DNA of 64,000 nt from Halochromatium glycolicum (lineage in GTDB: Bacteria; Pseudomonadota; Gammaproteobacteria; Chromatiales; Chromatiaceae), in contig NZ_NRSJ01000021.1 of NCBI RefSeq assembly GCF_016584085.1, forward strand, positions 62,001-126,000, given 5' to 3'. Below the pieces are notes generated by a model. That model saw only the letters and a list, made by a program, of their open reading frames with translations, ran no database searches and had not been told where the DNA came from. The position numbers and the translations under genes were made by a program. Below, one piece after another: positions 57,795 to 64,000 of this stretch. Numbering within the stretch: the first letter of the stretch is position 1; each line of letters starts with the position of its first letter.

Positions 57795-58343
57795 CTAGAC
57801 GCGCAACAGCTCGGCGCGGTAGTACGCAAGCTCCGCGAGCGACTCCTTAATGTCAGCGAGAGCAAGATGCGCGCCATCCTTCTTGACCCCCTTCGCCACC
57901 TCGGGCGCCCAACGCTGCGCTAGAATCTTCAGCGTACTGACATCGAGGTTCCGATAGTGGAAGAAGGACTCGAGCCGCGGCATCCAACGCGCCAGAAAAC
58001 GCCGATCCTGGCAGATACTGTTTCCACACAACGGTGATGCACCGGCCTTGCACCAACGCTCGAGAAACGCCAATGTCTTGCGCTCGGCGGTTTGCTCATC
58101 GTGATCGCTGTCGCGAACCCGATCAATCAGGCCCGACTGCTGATGGTGCTTGCGATTCCAGTCGTCCATCGCCGCCAGCACATGATCGGGTTGATGGATC
58201 GCGATCACCGGCCCTTCCGCCAAGACCCGCAGCTGCGCATCGGTTATCAGCGTTGCGATCTCGATGATCTGGTCTCGCATCGGATCGAGCCCAGTCATCT
58301 CCAGATCGATCCAGATCAGATTGTCTTCGTTCGCCACATTCAC
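57795..58343 (-). CDS. orn: Oligoribonuclease
   Basis: DEDD-family 3'-5' exonuclease that degrades 2-5 nt RNA, including pGpG from c-di-GMP. 182 aa. [20 protein letters not shown] holds the first Asp/Glu; [20 protein letters not shown] and [16 protein letters not shown] follow, and [18 protein letters not shown] has the last acidic residue. First gene of the minus-strand nnr-tsaE-amiB-mutL series; divergent from the cytochrome c gene 97 nt away. Confidence 0.97.
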   Translation of the reverse strand: MNVANEDNLIWIDLEMTGLDPMRDQIIEIATLITDAQLRVLAEGPVIAIHQPDHVLAAMDDWNRKHHQQSGLIDRVRDSDHDEQTAERKTLAFLERWCKAGASPLCGNSICQDRRFLARWMPRLESFFHYRNLDVSTLKILAQRWAPEVAKGVKKDGAHLALADIKESLAELAYYRAELLRV

Positions 58344-58440
58344 CCCACTCTGTATCGAGACCGCTGACTGCCGAGACCGCCTCGAGACTGCGGCCCTAAG
58401 TCAACCACTTACGGTCAACCACTGACTTCGGAGAACCGAT

Positions 58441-58737
58441 ATGAACCGACACGCGATTGTCCCCGTCGCCGCATTGACCCTCTTCCTCTCGTCGGCAACC
58501 GTTTCTCAAGCCATCGCCGAAGAGGGCATCAATGCCGAGGCGCTGGTTCAGAAAAACTGCACGAGTTGCCACGGAAGCGAGGTCTACACCCGCTCCGATC
58601 GCCGGGTCAACTCCTTTGACGCACTGCACAGCCAGGTCCGCATGTGTGAGCAGAATCTCGGGCTGACCTGGTTCGACGACCAAGTGGATGCGGTCACGGC
58701 GCTGCTGAACGAGCAATACTACGAGTTCGAACGCTGA
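58441..58737 (+). CDS. Periplasmic monohaem c-type cytochrome
   Basis: 98-aa exported protein. Signal peptide of about 26 residues ([21 protein letters not shown]) ends in AIA. The haem site is CTSCH at residues 40-44. The mature protein is only about 72 residues. The segment [20 protein letters not shown] near the C-terminus may give the axial Met. It could pass electrons between periplasmic enzymes; no oxidase or Sox genes are nearby. Its start lies 97 nt from the divergent orn gene, and its stop is 20 nt before rsgA, so it may be co-transcribed with rsgA. Confidence 0.88.
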   Translation: MNRHAIVPVAALTLFLSSATVSQAIAEEGINAEALVQKNCTSCHGSEVYTRSDRRVNSFDALHSQVRMCEQNLGLTWFDDQVDAVTALLNEQYYEFER

Positions 58738-58757
58738 TCCTGGCGCGACCAGACGGC

Positions 58758-59762
58758 ATGGCTCGACGGCGTCTGTCGGAACGGCAACGAGCGCGCATTC
58801 AGCGCATCCAAGAGCGGCGCCGAAGCAAGCTTGAGGCGCGCGCCGAGCTGGCGCGCGCTGAGCTCGAGGACGACAGACCCCGGCGCGGGCTGGTCGTCGT
58901 CCGCCATGGTGCAAACCTCGTGGTCGAGGACGACACCGGCCATGCCTACCATTGCGTGTCCCGACAGCATATCGGCGAGCCGGTCTGCGGCGACCTTGTC
59001 ATCTGGCAACCCTCTGGTCCGTCGACCGGTGTCGTCACCGCAATCGAGGCACGACAGAACCTGCTCAGCCGCCCGGTCGCCGATGGCCGCGACAAGCCCT
59101 TGGCCGCAAACCTCGACCTCATTGCGGTCGTTATCGCACCGCAGCCGCCGCCGACCGGATTCCTAACGGATCAGTATCTCGTTGCCGCCGAACGCATCGG
59201 TGTCTCAGCGCTGATCCTCTGCACCAAGATGGACCTGTTCAGAGAACAGGAGTGGGCCGTCTTCCTGACCGGGCTCGCCCACTACCGCGACATCGGCTAC
59301 CCGATACTGCCCTTGAGTCTCGAACAACCCGCTTCGCTGAAGCCATTGCGCCAACATCTCACCCAGAGAACCGCAATCCTGGTTGGTCAGTCGGGGGTCG
59401 GCAAATCGTCGCTAATCCAGGCGCTGCTCCCGAATCGCCCGATCCAAGTCGGTGCCTTATCATCGGCCACCGGGCTTGGGCGGCATACGACCTCGGCCGC
59501 AACGAGCTATCGATTGGACGCGGGCGGCCGACTGATCGACTCGCCCGGTGTGCGCAGTTTCCGTCTCGGGCGCATCGACCGCTTCGAGCTCGAGCAGGGC
59601 TTCCCCGAGTTCCATCCCTATCTCGGACGCTGCCGGTTCAGTAACTGCCGCCATCTCGAGGAACCGGAGTGCGCGATCCAGGCCGCACACAAGCAGGGTC
59701 GGATCGCTCCAGCACGTCTGAGCGCGTTCCATCACCTCGCCAAGACCGTTGTCGGCGATTGA
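58758..59762 (+). CDS. rsgA: Ribosome small-subunit-dependent GTPase RsgA
   Basis: Circularly permuted GTPase for late 30S maturation. 334 aa. A basic helical N-terminus (RRLSERQRARIQRIQERRRS) is followed by an OB fold. G motifs are in permuted order: ILCTKMDL (G4), VGQSGVGKSSLIQAL (G1), TTSAATSYRL (G2 region), LIDSPGVRSF (G3). A zinc finger CRFSNCRHLEEPECAI closes it. The ATG at 58758 follows the cytochrome c stop by 20 nt. The next gene starts 55 nt later. Confidence 0.96.
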   Translation: MARRRLSERQRARIQRIQERRRSKLEARAELARAELEDDRPRRGLVVVRHGANLVVEDDTGHAYHCVSRQHIGEPVCGDLVIWQPSGPSTGVVTAIEARQNLLSRPVADGRDKPLAANLDLIAVVIAPQPPPTGFLTDQYLVAAERIGVSALILCTKMDLFREQEWAVFLTGLAHYRDIGYPILPLSLEQPASLKPLRQHLTQRTAILVGQSGVGKSSLIQALLPNRPIQVGALSSATGLGRHTTSAATSYRLDAGGRLIDSPGVRSFRLGRIDRFELEQGFPEFHPYLGRCRFSNCRHLEEPECAIQAAHKQGRIAPARLSAFHHLAKTVVGD

Positions 59763-59817
59763 ACCGGCTCATCAGCCGAAGCGCAAACCCACATTGAATG
59801 ACCCAGAGGAGGGCCCA

Positions 59818-60288
59818 ATGGCCTACTGGCTAATGAAGTCCGAGCCGGACGCCTTCGGCATCGATGATCTTCAGGCCCGCGAGGGCCAGACCGAGCCTTG
59901 GGACGGTGTCCGCAACTACCAAGCGCGCAATATGATGCGCGACCAGATGAGGCCTGGCGACCAGGCCTTCTTCTACCATTCCAACGTCAAGGAGCCGGGG
60001 ATCGTCGGACTCATGGAGATCATCCGTTCCGGTTACCCGGACCCGACCGCGTTCGACCCGGACAGCAAGTATTTCGACCCCAAGAGTGACCCGGACAATC
60101 CGCGTTGGTATCTCGTCGACGTCCGTTACCTGCGCCACCTCGAGCGCACCATCACGCTGGCTGAGCTGAAACAGTACGCAGACGGGCCGCTGCAAGACCT
60201 CCCTTTGATACGCCGAGGAAACCGGCTATCGATCATGCCGGTCACCGCAGCGCAGTGGTCGTTCATCCTCAATCTGGAGGGCGTTTGA
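59818..60288 (+). CDS. EVE-domain protein
   Basis: 156-aa single-domain EVE (PUA-like) protein starting AYWLMKSEPDAFGIDDL, with WDGVRNYQARNMMRDQMRPG, AFFYHSNVKEPGIVGLMEI and DVRYLRHLERTITLAEL. EVE domains bind modified bases in DNA or RNA; stand-alone bacterial members may sense modified nucleic acid. AGAGGAGG lies 6 nt before the ATG at 59818, a very strong ribosome binding site; 23 upstream residues inside rsgA are rejected. Its stop codon is one base from the convergent minE stop. Confidence 0.94.
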   Translation: MAYWLMKSEPDAFGIDDLQAREGQTEPWDGVRNYQARNMMRDQMRPGDQAFFYHSNVKEPGIVGLMEIIRSGYPDPTAFDPDSKYFDPKSDPDNPRWYLVDVRYLRHLERTITLAELKQYADGPLQDLPLIRRGNRLSIMPVTAAQWSFILNLEGV

Positions 60289-60289
60289 A

Positions 60290-60565
60290 TCAACTCCGCG
60301 CCGAGCTCTCCGGCAATACGATATTGAGCTCAAGGATCTCGTGACTTTCCTCCTGCTCGTAGGTCACTGAGACGGCATCGGTATCGACCTCGACGTACTT
60401 GCGGATCACGGCCAGGATCTCCTGCTCCAGCTTGGGCAGGTATGAGGGGCGACCACGAGCGGCGCGATCGTGTGCGACCAGGATCTGCAGGCGCTCTTTG
60501 GCAACCGAGGCGGACCCTTTCGGGGCGCCGGCTGCGCTGCGGAAATAGTCCAGAAGGCCCACCAT
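60290..60565 (-). CDS. minE: Cell-division topological specificity factor MinE
   Basis: Drives MinD pole-to-pole oscillation so that division occurs at midcell. 91 aa. The N-terminal amphipathic segment VGLLDYFRSAAG is followed by the anti-MinCD helix (ASVAKERLQILVAHDRAA) and dimerisation strand region (VEVDTDAVSVTYEQ). The ATG at 60565 follows the minD TGA after one G, so translation is coupled (TGAGATG). A large upstream frame to 60754 is antisense-like noise within minD. Confidence 0.96.
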   Translation of the reverse strand: MVGLLDYFRSAAGAPKGSASVAKERLQILVAHDRAARGRPSYLPKLEQEILAVIRKYVEVDTDAVSVTYEQEESHEILELNIVLPESSARS

Positions 60566-60566
60566 C

Positions 60567-61376
60567 TCACCCCCTAAATAGTCGGCTGAACAATCCCTTG
60601 CGCTCCGCATCGAGGAAGCGCATCGGGCGCTCCTCGCCGAGATAGCGGGCCACCATGTCGGCGTAGGCCTGGCCGGCGTCCGACTCGTGGTCCAGGATGA
60701 CAGGGTTGCCGGCATTGGACGCATTGAGCACCGACTGAGAATCAGGGATGACACTCAAGAGGTTGAGCGCCAGGATCTCCTGGACATCCTCGACACCCAG
60801 CATCTCACCTCGCGCGACCCGGTCCGGCGCATAGCGCGTCAACAGCAGGTATTCGCGGATCGGCTCCTGGCTCTCGAGCGCGCGCCGCGATTTGCTCGCC
60901 AGAATCCCGAGCATCCGGTCGGAATCACGCACCGACGAGACCTCGGGATTGGTCACGACAATCGCATCGTCGGCATAGTACATCGCCATCAATGCCCCGT
61001 GCTCGATACCGGCAGGTGAGTCGCAGATCACATAATCATAGGACTTGTTCAATTCCTCGAGCACCCTGCCGACCCCGTCCTGAGTCAGCGCCTCCTTATC
61101 ACGCGTCTGCGACGCCGGGAGGATATAGAGGTGCTCGCAGCGCTTATCCCGAATCAATGCCTGATTGAGGTTGGCCTCTCCATTGATGACATTGGCAAAA
61201 TCGTAGACCACACGACGCTCACAACCCATGATCAAGTCCAGATTGCGCAGCCCGACGTCGAAGTCGATCACCGCTGTCCGATTTCCGCGCTGCGCCAACC
61301 CCATGGCCATGGCCGCAGCCGTCGTCGTCTTGCCGACGCCCCCTTTTCCCGACGTAATGACGATAATTCTGGCCAA
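60567..61376 (-). CDS. minD: Septum-site determining ATPase MinD
   Basis: Membrane-binding P-loop ATPase. 269 aa. Deviant Walker A IVITSGKGGVGKTTTAAAMA is at residues 4-23; IDFDVGLRNLDLIMGCERRV, ICDSPAGIE (Walker B) and VTNPEVSSVRDSDRMLGIL follow. The C-terminal amphipathic membrane-targeting tail is GLFSRLFRG. It recruits MinC to the membrane. It lies 185 nt after minC. Confidence 0.97.
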   Translation of the reverse strand: MARIIVITSGKGGVGKTTTAAAMAMGLAQRGNRTAVIDFDVGLRNLDLIMGCERRVVYDFANVINGEANLNQALIRDKRCEHLYILPASQTRDKEALTQDGVGRVLEELNKSYDYVICDSPAGIEHGALMAMYYADDAIVVTNPEVSSVRDSDRMLGILASKSRRALESQEPIREYLLLTRYAPDRVARGEMLGVEDVQEILALNLLSVIPDSQSVLNASNAGNPVILDHESDAGQAYADMVARYLGEERPMRFLDAERKGLFSRLFRG

Positions 61377-61561
61377 GAAGGACTCCCCTTATACGTGTTG
61401 ACCCTGTCTTTTCGCTTGATCGTAAGCGCCGACCGACAATGCCGGACGGCTCGAGAATCTACGCTCATTGGCAGGCGTTCGTCCATGACCGAGGTGCCCG
61501 ACCCCGCCATGCGTCAACGCGTGCCGAGTCACAGCACGGGCGCCCTCAAAATGCCTCTCGA

Positions 61562-62347
61562 CTACTCGAGAGGCTCGATTCGCAGGGTGGACTGCTCCAA
61601 GAAGACCTGAATGCGGCGGCCCTTCAGCTCGGCCGGAATCCGATCGCTGACCCGATAATGCCCCGCCACCGAGACGAGCTCCGCCTGGAGATCAGAGCAG
61701 AAGATCCGCGCCTTGGTATCTCCATGCAATCCAGCCATGGCCCGCCCACGCATCGGCGCATAGACGTGGATATTCCCGTCCGCCATCAATTCTGCACCGG
61801 AATTCACCGGCGCCAAGACGGTCAGGTCGCCGCCGGCAGCATAGACGCGCTGACCGGAGCGCACGGGGCGATCAATGACATGCGAGCCGGTCTCGACCCC
61901 GACATCGCGGTCACCCAGCTTACTGGCGATCGGCACATCATCCGGAATGGGCTGTGAGGCCTCGGTCTTGCGCGGGCTCGCCGCCTCCCGGAGGATCGCG
62001 AGCTCCATCGCCTTCGCCGCTTCATGCTGGGCGCGGCTTCCGCCGCGGACGCCGACCGGGATCATTCCGAGTCCGCGCAACAGCCCGACGAGCGCCGGAA
62101 AACCGACATCGTCCTCATCGGCAGGCAGCTCACTGAGCTCGATCACGACCGGGGTATGCTCGAAGAAGCCCGGCGCCTGCTGCACCTTGGACGTCAGCTG
62201 CACCTCGAGCGCCTCGGTATCCAGGCGCAGCAACCGAATCACGGGAAGCGTGAACGCCGCCGCCTTCAGCTCGAAAGCAGGCGAGTCTTCACCGAAGGTG
62301 CCCTGCTCGGCGACCTCCTCTGCCTGTGATCCGCTATTCACTGCCAT
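61562..62347 (-). CDS. minC: Septum-site determining protein MinC
   Basis: FtsZ inhibitor. 261 aa. The N-terminal domain (about 25-125) includes FELKAAAFTLPVIRLLRLDT and TPVVIELSELP. After a linker, the C-terminal beta-helix has VRSGQRVYAAGGDLTVLAPV, NSGAELMADGNIHVYAPMRG and RAMAGLHGDTKARIFCSDLQ, the MinC_C signature that binds MinD. Start ATG at 62347. The 185-nt gap before minD contains no gene. Confidence 0.95.
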   Translation of the reverse strand: MAVNSGSQAEEVAEQGTFGEDSPAFELKAAAFTLPVIRLLRLDTEALEVQLTSKVQQAPGFFEHTPVVIELSELPADEDDVGFPALVGLLRGLGMIPVGVRGGSRAQHEAAKAMELAILREAASPRKTEASQPIPDDVPIASKLGDRDVGVETGSHVIDRPVRSGQRVYAAGGDLTVLAPVNSGAELMADGNIHVYAPMRGRAMAGLHGDTKARIFCSDLQAELVSVAGHYRVSDRIPAELKGRRIQVFLEQSTLRIEPLE

Positions 62348-62504
62348 GATCTCGACGATGGTCTCCCAAGATTACCCGGAGCTCCGTTAACAGCGTACCG
62401 CCCCACCCGGCCGGCTCCCGAATGGCTCCCAAATGGCTCCCGCGCTACCGCGGCGCAGGCCCGGTAGCGCAGGCCCGGTGGCGGAGGCCATGGCGATCGG
62501 GCAT

Positions 62505-62849
62505 TCAGCCGGGCGGCCACTGCAATGGACGACCGCCGATCACATGGAGATGAAGGTGGTACACGGTCTGTCCGGCGCCAGCATTGCAATTGATGACCGT
62601 CCGATAGCCTTGCTCGGCGATCCCTTCCTGCTCCGCAACCTTTGCCGCGGTCAACATCAGCCGCCCAAGCAGTTCGGCGTCCTCGGTCCCGGCCGCACTC
62701 AAGGTCGGGATCGGCTTGCGTGGGATCACCAGCACATGGACCGGCGCTTGCGGATTGAGATCGCGGAACGCGACCACGTGCTCGTCCTCGTAGACCAGGT
62801 CAGCCGAGACCTCGCCGTTGGCGATCTTGCCGAAGATCGTATCAGACAT
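62505..62849 (-). CDS. HIT-family nucleotide hydrolase (HinT-like)
   Basis: 114-aa histidine-triad protein; the HinT branch hydrolyses adenosine 5'-phosphoramidates. SDTIFGKIANGEVSADLVYE at the start, VLVIPRKPI, and the catalytic triad HLHLHVIGGRPL near the C-terminus. The ATG at 62849 has GGAG 6 nt upstream; an in-frame GTG at 62855 is the alternative. It follows recR by 27 nt. Confidence 0.95.
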   Translation of the reverse strand: MSDTIFGKIANGEVSADLVYEDEHVVAFRDLNPQAPVHVLVIPRKPIPTLSAAGTEDAELLGRLMLTAAKVAEQEGIAEQGYRTVINCNAGAGQTVYHLHLHVIGGRPLQWPPG

Positions 62850-62876
62850 GCTCACTCCTCTCTCGCATCGAGACAG

Positions 62877-63473
62877 TTAAAGCCCTTGGCGGCCGGCGAA
62901 GGCGTGAGCGAGCGTACTGCCGTCCACGAATTCGAGCTCGCCCCCGAGCGGCACACCATGGGCGATACGGCTGAGCTGCAGGTCTGTGTCCTGCGCCAGC
63001 TCGGCGATATAGTGCGCGGTGGCCAGGCCCTCGACGGTCGGGCTGATAGCCAGGATGACCTCGCGCAAAGCAGGCTCGTGGAACCGGGCCTCGAGCCGGT
63101 CGAGCCCCAGCTCCTCGGGACCGATCCCATCAAGCGGTGACAAACGCCCGCCGAGCACGAAATAGAGACCATCGTAGTGGGTGGCCTGCTCGATCGCGAC
63201 GATGTCCGAAGGCTGCTCGACGACGCACAGGATGCCGGCATCCCGCCGCGGGCTCGCGCAGAGCTGACAGCGTCGATGCTCGGTCAGGGTTCGGCAGCGC
63301 TCGCACCGTCCGATCTGCTCCATCGCCGCCGCCATGATCCGGGCCAGTTGGCGGCCCGCATCGCGGTCCCGCTCGAGCAGGTGGAACGCCATCCGTTGCG
63401 CGGACTTCGGCCCGATCCCGGGGAGGCGGCGAAGCGACTCGATCAGCTGGGTCAGCAGGCTTGGATCGGCCAC
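62877..63473 (-). CDS. recR: Recombination mediator RecR
   Basis: Ring-forming protein that with RecO/RecF loads RecA on gaps. 198 aa. Helix-hairpin-helix [20 protein letters not shown], zinc finger C-E-R-C..C-Q-L-C ([16 protein letters not shown]), then a Toprim domain ([20 protein letters not shown] and [16 protein letters not shown]). It follows ybaB by 34 nt, the conserved dnaX-ybaB-recR order. Confidence 0.97.
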   Translation of the reverse strand: MADPSLLTQLIESLRRLPGIGPKSAQRMAFHLLERDRDAGRQLARIMAAAMEQIGRCERCRTLTEHRRCQLCASPRRDAGILCVVEQPSDIVAIEQATHYDGLYFVLGGRLSPLDGIGPEELGLDRLEARFHEPALREVILAISPTVEGLATAHYIAELAQDTDLQLSRIAHGVPLGGELEFVDGSTLAHAFAGRQGL

Positions 63474-63507
63474 GGATCGACGATGCCGGCGACGCGCCGT
63501 GCGGTCT

Positions 63508-63831
63508 TCAGAACGGGAGCTTCATCCCGGGCGGCAGCGGCAGCCCGGAGGTCAGCTCCGCCATGCTTTCCTGGGCCTTTTCCGAGACCCGGCGAGCGGC
63601 GTCATTGAACGCCGCTGCAACCAGGTCTTCGAGCATCTCCTTGTCATCGCCCATCAGGGATGGATCGACCTCGACGCGCTTGACCTCGTGACGGCCATTC
63701 ATCGTGATCTTGACCATCCCGCCGCCGGACTCACCGGTGATCTCCTCATTGGCCAGGCGCTCCTGGGACTTCTTCATCTCGTCTTGTAGCTTTTGGGCCT
63801 GCTTCAGCATACCGCCCAGTCCGTTCTTCAT
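63508..63831 (-). CDS. ybaB: YbaB/EbfC-family nucleoid-associated protein
   Basis: 107-aa DNA-binding dimer. [20 protein letters not shown] begins the long helix; [20 protein letters not shown] is the family-defining strand region, and [20 protein letters not shown] the end. The ATG at 63831 has GAGGTG about 6 nt upstream; six extra residues to 63849 are rejected. It lies 75 nt after dnaX and before recR. Confidence 0.96.
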   Translation of the reverse strand: MKNGLGGMLKQAQKLQDEMKKSQERLANEEITGESGGGMVKITMNGRHEVKRVEVDPSLMGDDKEMLEDLVAAAFNDAARRVSEKAQESMAELTSGLPLPPGMKLPF

Positions 63832-63906
63832 GGCTTCACCTCTTCTCATCGATCAAAAAGCCCGACCGTCGGCGGCAAGCCGGCCGCGCAGGTCGCGCAT
63901 CACCTT

Positions 63907-64000
63907 TCAGACCCGTAGCGGCGTCAGCGTGCCTGGAATCCACTCGGCGTCGAAGCGCTCGCACAAATGCCGGGCAATCGGGTCAGTGTGCAACAGGCGC
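63907..64000 (-). CDS. dnaX: DNA polymerase III tau/gamma subunit, 3' end (partial)
   Basis: The last 30 codons of a minus-strand gene running off the window: RLLHTDPIARHLCERFDAEW then IPGTLTPLRV and TGA at 63909-63907. The sequence fits the extreme C-terminus of DnaX tau (DP-x-x-x-x-L-x-x-x-F-x-A), and dnaX is the gene expected upstream of ybaB-recR. Assignment rests on position plus this short match. Confidence 0.8.
   Translation of the reverse strand, partial: RLLHTDPIARHLCERFDAEWIPGTLTPLRV

Overview
The window is G+C-rich chromosomal DNA of a gammaproteobacterium. Gene content and order (birA with an HTH domain, a fab cluster, amiB-mutL-miaA-hfq-hflX-hflK-hflC-purA, minCDE, H-NS and Hfq proteins, an OadGAB sodium pump) fit a non-enteric lineage. 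An AAA-like/PD-(D/E)XK protein family common in purple sulfur bacteria, and intergenic repeats of the kind seen there, suggest the Chromatiales; that placement is inference, as no rRNA is present.

Layout. 1-18.2 kb: mostly single genes. These are a PhoX-type phosphatase, thiopurine methyltransferase, a PP2C phosphatase, a deoxyinosine-type DNA glycosylase, an EamA transporter, dusA, typA, the AAA-like/nuclease protein, an SBF-type transporter, a lipoprotein, birA, an M61 peptidase, a SanA-like protein, a small membrane protein and a lipid kinase. 18.2-24.4 kb: a repeat-rich stretch. It holds sthA translationally coupled to an HTH/[2Fe-2S]/FNR-like fusion and a DUF2189 membrane protein, bracketed by 53-bp inverted repeats (32 bp perfect). 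A 62-codon orphan gene, an H-NS family gene with a 165-bp mobile-looking repeat at its stop codon, and tRNA-Leu(UAG) follow. 24.7-29.1 kb: a lipoprotein, a SPOR-domain membrane protein, an SDR enzyme, tatD and pilZ.

28-39.2 kb, minus strand: a compact growth cluster yceD-rpmF-plsX-fabH-fabD-fabG-acpP-fabF-pabC-mltG-tmk-holB-pilZ-tatD. It covers ribosome assembly, fatty acid initiation and elongation, folate precursor, cell wall, dTMP and DNA polymerase functions, with many 1-8 nt overlaps. 39.3-42.6 kb: oadG-oadA-oadB. 42.7-58.3 kb, minus strand: orn-nnr-tsaE-amiB-mutL-miaA-hfq-hflX-hflK-hflC-DUF2065-hisZ-purA, the gammaproteobacterial superoperon, here broken by non-coding gaps that carry repeats. 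58.4-60.3 kb, plus strand: a monohaem cytochrome c, rsgA and an EVE-domain protein. 60.3-62.3 kb: minC-minD-minE. 62.5 kb to the end: a HIT protein, recR, ybaB and the 3' end of dnaX.

The most unusual items are the sthA-coupled fusion protein, whose flavin and NAD signatures are altered while its iron-sulfur site is intact; two near-identical 165-bp repeats 22.7 kb apart that each supply the stop codon of the neighbouring gene; pabC, which has no usual start codon after fabF ends; and a nuclease-like protein with a substituted catalytic acidic residue.
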